A DNA stretch of 64,000 bases. It comes from Clostridiales bacterium Firm_14. Its GTDB lineage: Bacteria; Bacillota; Clostridia; Saccharofermentanales; Saccharofermentanaceae. Numbering within the stretch: the stretch's first letter is position 1; each line of letters starts with the position of its first letter. The notes beneath the pieces were generated by a model. That model was not told the DNA's origin and searched no databases. It was given only the letters and a program-made list of their open reading frames with translations. The stretch spans positions 19,093 to 83,092 of the forward strand of contig LVAT01000015.1 in assembly GCA_001604135.1 (NCBI GenBank), read 5' to 3'. The position numbers and the translations under genes were made by a program. Of this stretch, positions 33,648 to 41,749 are shown one piece after another.

Positions 33648-34760
33648 TTATAAATAATCGAATCCTTCAAATCTCGGCTTGCCGGGATATGTCTTAGCCT
33701 GTTCTTCGCCTCTTAATACTCTGAGCGCTGCAGCTCTCATTGCTTCGTGTTCGAGCTCGCCCGGATAGGATGCGACAGGTGCGATCCAGCCGCATGCTTC
33801 GTTGATGCCGTCATATACGTCCTGGAAGCGCATGAGGCCGCCAGTCAGTACGATGCCGTCAACTTCGCCGTGAAGAACGCATGCCATAGAGCCGATCCAC
33901 TTTGTGATCTGATAGATCATTGCATTCCAGATGAGAGTAGCCTTAGCGTCGCCGGCCTCAACAAGGTCGTGGATCGTATCGGAATTGGACGTGCCGAACC
34001 AGGAGGAGAGACCGCCGGTTGCCATGCAGAGGCTCCTTATCTCTTCCTTAGGACGGTCCATGAGCTTTGTGAGTACGTCAGTAATAGCCATTGTACCCAT
34101 TCTTGTAGGAGTCATCGGGCCGTCACCGCCGCTTCCGTCGTTGGCGTCTATCATTCTGCCGTGCTGGTGAGCAGTGATCGTGATGCCGCCGTCGATGTGG
34201 CAGACGATAAGATTCATTTCATTATATTTTCTGCCGACGCTCTTAGCGTACTTGTGAGCTGTGGCGCGGAGGTTAAGGGCGTGTGTTGCAGATGTTCTGT
34301 ATATGCCTTTAACGCCTGTGATCCTTGCAACGTCCTGATACTCGTCTACTACGATGGGGTCTACCATGAGAAGTCTTCCACCGAATTCGTCGTGAAGCTG
34401 CTTAGCCATCTGGACGCCCAGCATGCTGGAGTGATATACGCCGCCCTTGGCTTCTCTTATATCGTTTACGAGCCTGTCGTCTACTTCGTATGTACCACCC
34501 TCGATCGGGTAGCATGCTCCGCCTCTGCCGACTATCGCATCAACGCCCGTGAGGTCGATATTATTATCTTTCAGCCACTTTCTTACGTATTCCATACGGT
34601 AATCAAGCTGATCGTTAATGGTGGGAAAATTCTTTAGGATCGCTGAATCGTGGAATACATTGCCTTCGACAATGCTTTTCTCGTTCTCGAAAAACTCGAC
34701 CTTGGTTGACGTGCTGCCAGGATTTACTACGAAAATCCTGTAAACTTTTGAATCTGACAT
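33648..34760 (-). CDS. buk: Butyrate kinase family carboxylate kinase
   Basis: This 370-residue ASKHA-fold kinase has NPGSTSTKVEFFENE at the start, GRGGACYPIEGGTYEVDD near residue 80, HIDGGITITAHQHGRMIDANDGSGGDGP near 193-220 and VLTGGLMRF near 318. These are butyrate-kinase motifs; acetate kinase has a different N-terminal NAGSSSLK and a 400-residue length. It would make ATP and a carboxylate from an acyl phosphate. It is the first gene of a two-gene operon with pta, not with phosphate butyryltransferase, so the real substrate may be acetyl, propionyl or a branched acyl phosphate. The start at 34760 has an AGAGGG ribosome site. Confidence 0.88.
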   Translation of the reverse strand: MSDSKVYRIFVVNPGSTSTKVEFFENEKSIVEGNVFHDSAILKNFPTINDQLDYRMEYVRKWLKDNNIDLTGVDAIVGRGGACYPIEGGTYEVDDRLVNDIREAKGGVYHSSMLGVQMAKQLHDEFGGRLLMVDPIVVDEYQDVARITGVKGIYRTSATHALNLRATAHKYAKSVGRKYNEMNLIVCHIDGGITITAHQHGRMIDANDGSGGDGPMTPTRMGTMAITDVLTKLMDRPKEEIRSLCMATGGLSSWFGTSNSDTIHDLVEAGDAKATLIWNAMIYQITKWIGSMACVLHGEVDGIVLTGGLMRFQDVYDGINEACGWIAPVASYPGELEHEAMRAAALRVLRGEEQAKTYPGKPRFEGFDYL

Positions 34761-34902
34761 GAATTTTCCCTCTTTTCATAAAGATAACTACGACAGTATA
34801 CACACATTTTGCCTAAAAGAAATATATACCAAACCATAAAATATTAAGGTAGCGTTAAGGTGCGGTTTGGGTGCTATTAATGAAATGTAATTATTATTTG
34901 AG

Positions 34903-34908
34903 TATAAT
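34903..34908 (+). promoter_or_regulatory. Putative -10 of the CPBP protease gene
   Basis: TATAAT at 34903-34908, about 35 bp before ATG 34943. The -35 region is weak. The divergent buk promoter must lie in the same 182-bp gap, but I could not place it. Confidence 0.4.
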
Positions 34909-34942
34909 TACTGGTGTTTACAAGGGATAAGCGGAGGATATT

Positions 34943-36184
34943 ATGGAAGACAAAGCTTTACGCAAAGGTTTATCGGTAGCTGCGATCTTACTTACCGCAG
35001 TCTTAGCTCTGCTCCTAAGTTTTAACACTGCAAACGGCCTTTTATACGGAGAAGATGTTAAGCTTTACGGAATGCCGTTTATTGCGGCTTTTGCGATACC
35101 TCTTCTGGCGGTTCTTATCGTGCTCGCACGATGCTGCAACAGCACTGATACCGTGGATGAGATGATACCTGCCGTAGCATCCAGATTTGCCATCTGGGGC
35201 TGGTGCTTTATTTTCCCGATCAAATTTGCTTCAGCGGCTATGACCTTATTATGGCCCGGATTCTATGAAGCGCATTATACGACGATCTACCTGCTTATGA
35301 ATTCATTCAATGTAAGCGTGTTGGGCTGTCTGGTACTCGGCCTTTCTCTTAAAAAGCTTCCTTCGGTAAAGATCGAGAAGAGGAGCCTTAAGTTTGGCCA
35401 GATATTGCTTCTTATAATGATGGTCTACGGTCTTTCGCTGGCCGGCTCTCTCATGGGAATGCCAATTCATACTGCATTGTCATCAGTTACATATTTCAGT
35501 GACGTTTCCACGGAAGAGGCTTTCAGCAGTCTTAAGGAAAGCCTGATCCTTGGTTCTGATACTTTCATCAGGATATTAACAGTAGGAATCATGCCTGCGA
35601 TCTTCGAGGAGCTTCTGTTCAGAAAATTCCTTATTGACCGTACGCTCCGTCATGGCGAGTTTATCAGCTGCGCCATGTCAGGAATCATGTTCGGCTTGTG
35701 GCATGGCAACTTCCAGCAGTTCTTCTTTGCATTCTTCATCGGAGTCCTGTTCTCATTCGTTTATATCCGTACTGGAAAGATCATCTATACAATGATCCTT
35801 CACGCGAGCCTCAATCTCGTAACTTCATCTGTTACGGTCGAATTGCTCTCGGAACTCCTTAAGCGCATGGGCCCGGATTTCATGACCGGAGAAATAGATC
35901 CGAGTGTGGATTACGAAGCTGTGATGATGTCAATCGTTCCGATCGCTCTCCTTATCTTATTGTGGCTTGTTATTCTGGCAGGAATCCAGATCGCCGGTTT
36001 CATTCTCGTAATCGTAAGGCGCAAGAGGTTTAAGCTCATGCCGATAGTAGGAGAGCTCCCAAGAAAGGTCATCCTGAATAAGATGACGCACAGCGTAACC
36101 ATGTGGGTATTCTTCGCTCTGGCTCTGCTATTGTTCGTTACTACTTATCTTCCGGACATACTTGCGTTCGTGTTCCGAAGATAA
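34943..36184 (+). CDS. CPBP family intramembrane metalloprotease
   Basis: This 413-residue membrane protein has about nine spans. The CAAX-protease/Abi (CPBP) motifs are present in the second half: FEELLFRKF (EExxxR, near residue 220), FGLWHGNFQQF (FxxxH, near 248) and ILHASLNL near 285, which together form the presumed metal site of this Rce1-like family. Members cleave membrane substrates or take part in bacteriocin immunity; the substrate here is not known. The ribosome site is GCGGAGGA, and it ends in a terminator shared with HU. Confidence 0.9.
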   Translation: MEDKALRKGLSVAAILLTAVLALLLSFNTANGLLYGEDVKLYGMPFIAAFAIPLLAVLIVLARCCNSTDTVDEMIPAVASRFAIWGWCFIFPIKFASAAMTLLWPGFYEAHYTTIYLLMNSFNVSVLGCLVLGLSLKKLPSVKIEKRSLKFGQILLLIMMVYGLSLAGSLMGMPIHTALSSVTYFSDVSTEEAFSSLKESLILGSDTFIRILTVGIMPAIFEELLFRKFLIDRTLRHGEFISCAMSGIMFGLWHGNFQQFFFAFFIGVLFSFVYIRTGKIIYTMILHASLNLVTSSVTVELLSELLKRMGPDFMTGEIDPSVDYEAVMMSIVPIALLILLWLVILAGIQIAGFILVIVRRKRFKLMPIVGELPRKVILNKMTHSVTMWVFFALALLLFVTTYLPDILAFVFRR

Positions 36185-36210
36185 TGACAGAAAAAACATT
36201 TGGAAATTAA

Positions 36211-36242
36211 AAGAGGTTGCCCTTTGGACAACCTCTTCTATT
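36211..36242. terminator. Bidirectional terminator between the CPBP and HU genes
   Basis: AAGAGGTTG (36211-36219) pairs with CAACCTCTT (36229-36237), with CTATTTT behind it on the plus strand and TTTTAATTT on the minus strand. Confidence 0.83.
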
Positions 36243-36263
36243 TTCATAATCAGTTGATAAGAA

Positions 36264-36563
36264 TTACTTCTTGCTCTTCTTAGAAGGCTTTGTGTTAACC
36301 TTATCCTTGAGTGCCTTACCAGCCTTGAACTTAGGAGCTGTGCAAGCCTTGATCTTTGTAGCAGCGCCTGTCTGAGGATTGCGGCCAGTTCTAGCAGCTC
36401 TCTCGGATGTCTCGAAAGTACCGAAACCAACGAGCTGAACCTTACCCTTGTTCTGGAGCTCATCAGAAACTACTTCGATGAAAGCCTTAACTGCAGCATC
36501 AGCATCCTTCTTGGAGATGTCAGCCTTAACAGCGATTGCATCAACTAATTCTGTTCTGTTCAT
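36264..36563 (-). CDS. hup: HU family DNA-binding protein
   Basis: This 99-residue nucleoid protein starts [11 protein letters not shown], with the HU core [22 protein letters not shown] at about residues 45-66, which contains the DNA-binding beta arm (RNPQTG). A basic Lys-rich tail (KPSKKSKK) extends a few residues beyond a 90-residue HU. The start at 36563 has AGGGAGGAATTAAT before it; the open frame upstream is not expected to be translated. It has a promoter at 36634-36662 and its codon choice is of the highly expressed type. Confidence 0.95.
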   Translation of the reverse strand: MNRTELVDAIAVKADISKKDADAAVKAFIEVVSDELQNKGKVQLVGFGTFETSERAARTGRNPQTGAATKIKACTAPKFKAGKALKDKVNTKPSKKSKK

Positions 36564-36633
36564 TATTAATTCCTCCCTTGGAATATGGGTTAAATACTTT
36601 GCCGGAGGGCCTCTCGGCGCCGACAATGTCGAT

Positions 36634-36662
36634 ATTATAAAGTTCTTTGACATTAAAAACAA
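36634..36662 (-). promoter_or_regulatory. HU gene promoter
   Basis: Read on the minus strand, TTGTTT (plus 36657-36662) and TATAAT (plus 36634-36639) are 17 bp apart, about 70 bp before the HU start. Confidence 0.72.
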
Positions 36663-36750
36663 GAGAATTTGAGGCTTTTTGGGAAGAAATTTCGCTAAAA
36701 AGCCTTATTTTTAGGGATTTGTAACATTATTACACCCTGTTTATAAGGGG

Positions 36751-36817
36751 TTGACGGCCCTAAATCCGTGTGATAGTATAATGAACAAATGAACATATGA
36801 GCAATCGTTCATATGTT
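36751..36817 (+). promoter_or_regulatory. Promoter and ArsR-type operator of the metal operon
   Basis: TTGACG at 36751-36756 is followed 17 bp later by TAGTAT (36774-36779), with TATAAT at 36777-36782 as an alternative at 20 bp. Just downstream, AACATATGA (36792-36800) and TCATATGTT (36809-36817) form an exact inverted repeat with an 8-bp spacer. This is the AT-rich, TGA...TCA type of operator bound by SmtB/CadC-like repressors. Confidence 0.82.
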
Positions 36818-36838
36818 AAACGGAAGGAGATACATAAG

Positions 36839-37168
36839 ATGCCGCACAATCACGATGAACTCTTAAAGCACGTTTCCGCAGATATGCCTTCTGATGAGCT
36901 TTTGCAGGATCTGGGCGACCTTTTCAAGGTTTTCGGTGACACGACAAGGATCAAGATCATGTATGCGCTCTATGAGGATGAGATGTGCGTATGTGCGATA
37001 GCCGACCTCCTGAAAATGACCCAGTCAGCTATATCCCATCAGCTTAAGGTACTTAAGGCGGCAAATCTCGTTGCTTCCAGAAGAGAAGGCAAGACGATCT
37101 ACTACCGCCTGGCAGATGAACACGTGAAATCCATAATCGGTCAGGGATATGATCACATTACAGAGTAA
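36839..37168 (+). CDS. ArsR/SmtB family metal-responsive repressor
   Basis: This 109-residue winged-helix repressor has the DNA-recognition segment MTQSAISHQLKVLKAANLVASRREGKTIYYRL in its centre. EDEMCVCAIADLL near residue 54 carries the Cys-x-Cys pair of the alpha-3 metal site of ArsR/CadC-like sensors, and a His-rich start (MPHNHDE) may add ligands as in CadC/CzrA types. ATG 36839 follows the GGAAGGAGA ribosome site; the frame further upstream runs through the operator. The operon with an HMA protein and a CadA-like ATPase points to Cd/Zn/Pb, not arsenic. Confidence 0.9.
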   Translation: MPHNHDELLKHVSADMPSDELLQDLGDLFKVFGDTTRIKIMYALYEDEMCVCAIADLLKMTQSAISHQLKVLKAANLVASRREGKTIYYRLADEHVKSIIGQGYDHITE

Positions 37169-37192
37169 GTAAAATTAGAAGGAGATATACAT

Positions 37193-37411
37193 ATGAAGAA
37201 GACATTTGAACTTGAAGATCTTGATTGCGCTAACTGCGCCATGAAGATGCAGGAAGCAGTCAAGAAGATCCCGGGTGTTAAGGACTGCGAAGTTAGCTTC
37301 ATGAAGCAGAAGATGACATTGGAAGCTGATGATGCTGATTTCGACAAGATCGTAAAGCTCGCAGTAAAGGCAATCGCCAAGGTCGAGCCCGACTGCACAG
37401 TAGTGCTTTAA
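37193..37411 (+). CDS. Stand-alone heavy-metal-associated (HMA) domain protein
   Basis: This is a 72-residue ferredoxin-like HMA domain with the metal site Cys13-x2-Cys16 in DLDCANCAM. The acidic residue just before the first cysteine (LDCANC) is typical of the HMA domains at the N-terminus of Zn/Cd/Pb ATPases, rather than of Cu chaperones (MxCxxC). The next gene encodes an ATPase without any HMA domain, so this protein looks like that missing domain encoded separately. It has the strong ribosome site AGAAGGAGATATACAT. A small hairpin with a T run follows. Confidence 0.9.
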   Translation: MKKTFELEDLDCANCAMKMQEAVKKIPGVKDCEVSFMKQKMTLEADDADFDKIVKLAVKAIAKVEPDCTVVL

Positions 37412-37419
37412 TCAAATGC

Positions 37420-37446
37420 GCCGCAGCCTAAAAACTGCGGCCTTTT
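37420..37446 (+). terminator. Hairpin with T run inside the metal operon (weak terminator or processing site)
   Basis: GCCGCAG (37420-37426) pairs with CTGCGGC (37435-37441), followed by CTTTTA. It lies between the HMA gene and cadA and could lower ATPase expression relative to the upstream genes. Confidence 0.6.
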
Positions 37447-37462
37447 AAAGAGGAAAATTTTT

Positions 37463-39355
37463 ATGAAGTACAAGCTTACAAAAAAACAAAAGAAGATGCG
37501 CAACAGGATAATAATAGCTATTGCTCTGTTGGCCGTGACCGCTGTGACGCTCCATTTTGTTGAGGTCCCGTGGTGGGCTGAGCTTGTGCTTTATATGATC
37601 CCTTATGTCATTGCAGGTTACGATGTCCTTAAGACAGCGTTTATCAATCTTATTCACGGCCAGATCTTCGATGAGAAGTTCCTCATGATGGTTGCCACAG
37701 TAGGCGCGATTGTGACCGGTGAATATCCTGAAGCTTCTTTGGTAATGCTCTTCTATCAGATAGGTGAACTTTTCCAGAGCATTGCGGTTGGAAGATCCAG
37801 AAAATCCATCGCAAAGCTCATGGATATCAGGCCTGACAGCGCGACAGTTATCCGTGATGGCGAAGAACTCGAAGTATCTCCTGAAGATGTTCAGGTGGGC
37901 GAGGTAATAATCGTTAAGCCCGGCGAGAAGATCCCGCTCGATGGTGTCATCCTTGAAGGCGAGAGTTCTGTTAATCAGGCTGCTCTTACAGGTGAATCAG
38001 CACCTGTTGATAAGGCATTAAGCGATAATGTCATTTCCGGAACTCTGAATCTTACGGGTGTTATCAAGATCAGGACAACATCGACATTCGGACAGAGCAC
38101 CGTATCTAAGATATTGGAGCTTGTTGAGAATGCTTCTGACAAGAAGGCCAAGGTTGAGAATTTCATTACCAAATTTGCAAGATACTATACGCCTGCCGTT
38201 GTTATAGCAGCGCTGGTACTTGGTGTGGTTCCTCCGTTGTTTCTCGGCATCGGAAGCTGGGAGATCTGGAAAGAATGGCTTACAAGAGCGTGCGTATTTC
38301 TCGTAGTATCCTGCCCCTGCGCACTTGTCGTATCGGTTCCGCTGTCTTTCTTCGGCGGCATCGGCGGCGCTTCCAAGGACGGTATCCTTATCAAAGGCGC
38401 CGGATATATGGAAGTATTGTCCAAGATCGATACTGTTGTCTTCGATAAGACGGGAACGCTTACAAAAGGTGTATTTGCGGTAGATGACATACATCCTAAC
38501 CTGGTCAGCAAAGCTGAACTCCTGGATATTGCTGCATGCTGCGAAAGCTTCTCGAGCCATCCTGTTGCACAGTCGATCGTAAGGGCTCATGAGGGACATA
38601 TCGATAAGAATCTGATAGGTGAAGTTACCGAAATTGCCGGAAAAGGCGTAAAGGCTGTAGTTGAAGGCAAGACATACTATTGCGGAAACGGACAGCTCAT
38701 GGAGATCTGTGGCGCAGACTGGCATGACTGCCACCTGACAGGAACGATAATCCATATCGCACGCGAAGATGACGGCAAGTGTGAGTATTTGGGCCATATA
38801 GTTATCAACGATCAGATCAAGGAAGATTCCGAAGAGGCGATAAAGAGCCTTAAGAATGCCGGTGTTAAGCGCCTCGTAATGCTTACAGGCGACAAGAAGA
38901 GTGTCGCTGAGAATGTTGCCGGCAAGCTCGGTCTGACAGGATTCTTTGCTGAACTCCTGCCTGCCGATAAGGTATCTAAAGTTGAGGAACTCTTAAAGAA
39001 CGGTAAAGGAAGACTGGCATTCGTCGGTGACGGAATAAACGATGCTCCGGTTCTCATGCGCGCAGACTGCGGAATCGCTATGGGCGCAATGGGTTCTGAT
39101 GCTGCAATCGAATCGGCTGATGTAGTCTTAATGGATGACAAGCCGTCGAAGATCGCAGATGCCATAAAGATCGCGAGAAAGACGATGAGGATCGTCTGGG
39201 AGAACATCATTTTCGCGCTCGGCGTAAAGGCAATAATACTCGTGCTCGGCGCTCTCGGCATCGCAAACATGTGGCTTGCGGTATTCGGCGACGTCGGAGT
39301 GCTCATAATCGCCATACTCAATGCAATGAGATGCATGAGACGGCTCAACAGGTAA
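37463..39355 (+). CDS. cadA: CadA/ZntA-type heavy-metal P-type ATPase without N-terminal HMA domain
   Basis: This 630-residue P1B ATPase has membrane spans near residues 13-60, 75-100, 240-265 and 270-300, the CPC motif at 284-286 within SCPCALVVSVPLSFFGGIGGASKDGILIKG (Zn/Cd/Pb type, in contrast to the CPCALGLATP of copper pumps), DKTGT with Asp328 and a GDGINDAPVL hinge near 525. The usual N-terminal HMA domain is missing: the first ~15 residues are basic (KYKLTKKQKKMRNR) and run straight into the first span. The domain is encoded by the preceding small gene. Divalent metal export under ArsR-type control is the likely role. Confidence 0.93.
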   Translation: MKYKLTKKQKKMRNRIIIAIALLAVTAVTLHFVEVPWWAELVLYMIPYVIAGYDVLKTAFINLIHGQIFDEKFLMMVATVGAIVTGEYPEASLVMLFYQIGELFQSIAVGRSRKSIAKLMDIRPDSATVIRDGEELEVSPEDVQVGEVIIVKPGEKIPLDGVILEGESSVNQAALTGESAPVDKALSDNVISGTLNLTGVIKIRTTSTFGQSTVSKILELVENASDKKAKVENFITKFARYYTPAVVIAALVLGVVPPLFLGIGSWEIWKEWLTRACVFLVVSCPCALVVSVPLSFFGGIGGASKDGILIKGAGYMEVLSKIDTVVFDKTGTLTKGVFAVDDIHPNLVSKAELLDIAACCESFSSHPVAQSIVRAHEGHIDKNLIGEVTEIAGKGVKAVVEGKTYYCGNGQLMEICGADWHDCHLTGTIIHIAREDDGKCEYLGHIVINDQIKEDSEEAIKSLKNAGVKRLVMLTGDKKSVAENVAGKLGLTGFFAELLPADKVSKVEELLKNGKGRLAFVGDGINDAPVLMRADCGIAMGAMGSDAAIESADVVLMDDKPSKIADAIKIARKTMRIVWENIIFALGVKAIILVLGALGIANMWLAVFGDVGVLIIAILNAMRCMRRLNR

Positions 39356-39360
39356 AGCTT

Positions 39361-39963
39361 ATGTTCTGGAACAAGATATCGCCCGTTTATGATCTTTTCG
39401 AAAACGTTTACAACCGGAAAGTCTATAAGGGCACGGGCATAAAGGTCGCCGAATTCCTGGATAAGAGTGACAGCGTCCTGGAATGCGCTTGCGGAACAGG
39501 CGAGATCACCGTGAGCATTGCCGGAAAGTGCAAAAGGCTCATTGCGACTGATTATGCCGAAGGCATGCTTAAGCGTGCGGCTAAGAAGTGCCGAAAGTAC
39601 GATAATGTCACTTTCCTCCAGGAAGACATAACTGACTTAAGGTTCGAAGATGAGAGCTTCGATAAGGTTGTGGCGGGGAACGTAATCCATCTGCTGCCGG
39701 ATCCCCGTAAAGCCCTTGACGAACTTACGAGAGTCGTAAGACCCGGCGGAAAGATAATCATCCCCACATATATAAACATGTCGAAGAAGTCATCAGGCTT
39801 TGCGGTTAAGTTCATTGAGAAGCTCGGTGCGGATTTTAAGAGACAGTTTGAGATCGGGTCCTATAAGCGGTTTTTTACGGATATGGGTTACGACGATGTG
39901 GAATACAGCGTCGTTGAGGGCCGTATGCCCTGTGCCGTCGCGGTAATTACCAGAAAAGTCTAA
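39361..39963 (+). CDS. Class I SAM-dependent methyltransferase linked to the metal ATPase
   Basis: The 200-residue protein has a Rossmann-like methyltransferase core: VLECACGTGEITVSIA (motif I, near residues 39-54), IATDYAEGMLKRA (near 60), VVAGNVIHLL near 103 and VVRPGGKIIIPTYIN near 122. ATG 39361 lies 5 bp behind the cadA stop; an ATG at 39331 inside cadA is another possible start, since the ribosome site of 39361 is weak. The position as last gene of the metal operon suggests a link to metal handling, but the substrate is unknown. It resembles UbiE/COQ5-type enzymes in general layout. Confidence 0.83.
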   Translation: MFWNKISPVYDLFENVYNRKVYKGTGIKVAEFLDKSDSVLECACGTGEITVSIAGKCKRLIATDYAEGMLKRAAKKCRKYDNVTFLQEDITDLRFEDESFDKVVAGNVIHLLPDPRKALDELTRVVRPGGKIIIPTYINMSKKSSGFAVKFIEKLGADFKRQFEIGSYKRFFTDMGYDDVEYSVVEGRMPCAVAVITRKV

Positions 39964-40041
39964 CGGATTCTTGACAGACACCGGCATATGAGATTGTTCG
40001 ATATATATTAAGCATAATACCTTAAATTTGCCCTAAAATAA

Positions 40042-40050
40042 TGGTAGAAT
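40042..40050 (+). promoter_or_regulatory. Extended -10 promoter directly before a glycosyltransferase gene
   Basis: TGG-TAGAAT at 40042-40050 lies seven bases before ATG 40058, so transcription would begin at or near the start codon. No ribosome site is seen upstream of that ATG. Confidence 0.5.
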
Positions 40051-40057
40051 TTCTTTG

Positions 40058-41056
40058 ATGGAATTGGTAAGGGAAGAGGGCGTTAAGTTTTTTACTAAGG
40101 GACTGGTATCTGTGATCGTTCCTGTGTTCAACAGGTCAGGATCAGTTGGCAGGGTCATTGAGCAGATATTAGACCAGTCATATTCCAACTTAGAGCTTTT
40201 GTTGATAGATGACGGATCTGCTGATGATTCCTGTGATGTCTGCAGGAAGTATCAGGCATCCGATCCCAGGGTCAGGTTTTATGAGATCCCCCATGGAGGT
40301 GTCGCTGCTGCGCGCAATTACGGATTGAAGAAGGCAGCAGGAGAATTCATCACGTTCGTTGATTCCGATGACGATGTAGATAAAGATTTTGTTGAGAAGA
40401 TGCTTAATGCGCTGACCGGCAACGGAAGCATGATCTCCATTTGTGATTACGCATACAATCTGAAAGGCGTTAAGACGATCTGCCACAGACTGCCTTATTC
40501 CCAAGAAAATGTACCGACCAGGAGACTTCTGTCCGATTTCTTATATGAGAGATTAGGCGGCGGTTTTTGTTGGGGAATCCTTTGGCGCAGGGAAGCCGTG
40601 GTCTATAAATTCCTGCCGTATATTTACGGTGAAGACCTGATGTTCATCTTTACCAATCTTTCTGCAATTACGGGTATGGCAGCAGTCGTAAATGAGCCGC
40701 TCTATTATTACATCAAGTGTGAAAACAGCATAACTGCCACGACTGAAGTCGAAGAGATATTCGATACGCTTAAGATCGCAAACAAGATCATCCGCCTGTC
40801 ACAGGATCTGGCACCGGAGGTCAGGAAAGCAGCATACGCTCTTGCGATTGACTATGCTTTCTTTGCTTATCTTACGGAAAATGTCGGAAACAAGCGCTTC
40901 TCTGATAAAGTTGATGTCTTAAGCGTAAAGATGATCAAAAAATACCGCCGCAAGGCTATCTTCAATCTTCGCGCGACCAGAAAAACAAGATATGCATGTT
41001 TTCTGTCCCTGTTCTCGATGAAGCTCGTCAAATCCGTTTATTCATGGATCAAGTAA
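40058..41056 (+). CDS. Glycosyltransferase family 2
   Basis: The protein is about 332 residues long with a GT-A fold start SVIVPVFNRSGSVGRVIEQIL, the nucleotide-sugar motif LLIDDGSADDS near residue 50, and the metal-binding DSDDDVD near 107. The C-terminal 100 residues are basic and may lie on the membrane. The start codon is uncertain: ATG 40058 has no ribosome site but lies next to an extended -10 element. The last 15 bp overlap the end of the convergent WbqC gene. It opens a surface-polysaccharide cluster; donor and acceptor are unknown. Confidence 0.85.
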   Translation: MELVREEGVKFFTKGLVSVIVPVFNRSGSVGRVIEQILDQSYSNLELLLIDDGSADDSCDVCRKYQASDPRVRFYEIPHGGVAAARNYGLKKAAGEFITFVDSDDDVDKDFVEKMLNALTGNGSMISICDYAYNLKGVKTICHRLPYSQENVPTRRLLSDFLYERLGGGFCWGILWRREAVVYKFLPYIYGEDLMFIFTNLSAITGMAAVVNEPLYYYIKCENSITATTEVEEIFDTLKIANKIIRLSQDLAPEVRKAAYALAIDYAFFAYLTENVGNKRFSDKVDVLSVKMIKKYRRKAIFNLRATRKTRYACFLSLFSMKLVKSVYSWIK

Positions 41057-41743
41057 CCTATAGTCATTTAGTTGGGCCTTTGTTCCTTCGATACCGCAGA
41101 ACATAAGCACATCAAGAACCGAGAGAGCAGGTACAAACTCTTCTCCGAACTGTTTATAAGGCGTCAGATCAGACTTAAGGAATTTCAGGCTGATCCCTTT
41201 TTCATTGAAAGCCTCTTTGTGGTAAAGTCCGACCCCGCCAATCGGATTAACATATTCGTCGGCGCCTAAGATATTGCATATTTCAATGACCTTTTCTTCG
41301 CCTTTGAGAGCGTTGTTCTTATCGATCTCTGAAGAGACTAAGATTTCAGTGCTGATATCCAGAAGCCTGCAGATCCTTCTGATCTGCTCTGTCAGGTAAC
41401 CTGCAAGATCAGGGTTATCAATATAGAGAAGATCTCTTGCTAACGGTTCGATATCGGAACAAAAAGGAGCCTTTTTATATGTCTCGTGGAGTATGCGGCT
41501 GAGTCTTTCTGAATTTAACGATTCCGAATCTATGCTGATCTCATTAATCTTTTTGTTCTGGCTTATGCCAAGAAGCGGGAGGTTGAAGTACTTAAGTTTG
41601 GGCGACAATATGCGGTTCCTGTTAATCCACCCGCCTTTAATGTAGTTCACATCGTCAAAGACAACAAACCGGTCAACGTCCTTGATCAGTTGCCAGTACC
41701 CGATATAAGGGAAAAAATAAGGCTGCATTATTGCTATACGCAT
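41042..41743 (-). CDS. WbqC family protein
   Basis: This 233-residue protein has the typical WbqC start MRIAIMQPYFFPYIGYWQLI and then FVVFDDVNYIKGGWINRN and PYKQFGEEFVPALSVLDVLM. WbqC-like proteins occur in O-antigen and capsule clusters and in some non-ribosomal pathways; their catalytic role is not settled. It is the second gene of a two-gene minus-strand unit, 6 bp after a methyltransferase gene. The pair probably modifies an amino sugar or its donor. Confidence 0.88.
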   Translation of the reverse strand: MRIAIMQPYFFPYIGYWQLIKDVDRFVVFDDVNYIKGGWINRNRILSPKLKYFNLPLLGISQNKKINEISIDSESLNSERLSRILHETYKKAPFCSDIEPLARDLLYIDNPDLAGYLTEQIRRICRLLDISTEILVSSEIDKNNALKGEEKVIEICNILGADEYVNPIGGVGLYHKEAFNEKGISLKFLKSDLTPYKQFGEEFVPALSVLDVLMFCGIEGTKAQLNDYRLLDP

Positions 41744-41749
41744 GATTCT

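Noticed and set aside
33747..34637. Long open frame (296 codons) on the plus strand inside the butyrate kinase gene
   Set aside because: It is exactly antisense to a well-conserved gene, has Cys/Val-rich low-complexity composition and no ribosome site or known motif; it is a by-product of codon use.
38018..38797. Minus-strand open frame of 259 codons inside cadA
   Set aside because: Antisense to conserved P-type ATPase motifs; composition is unlike real proteins.
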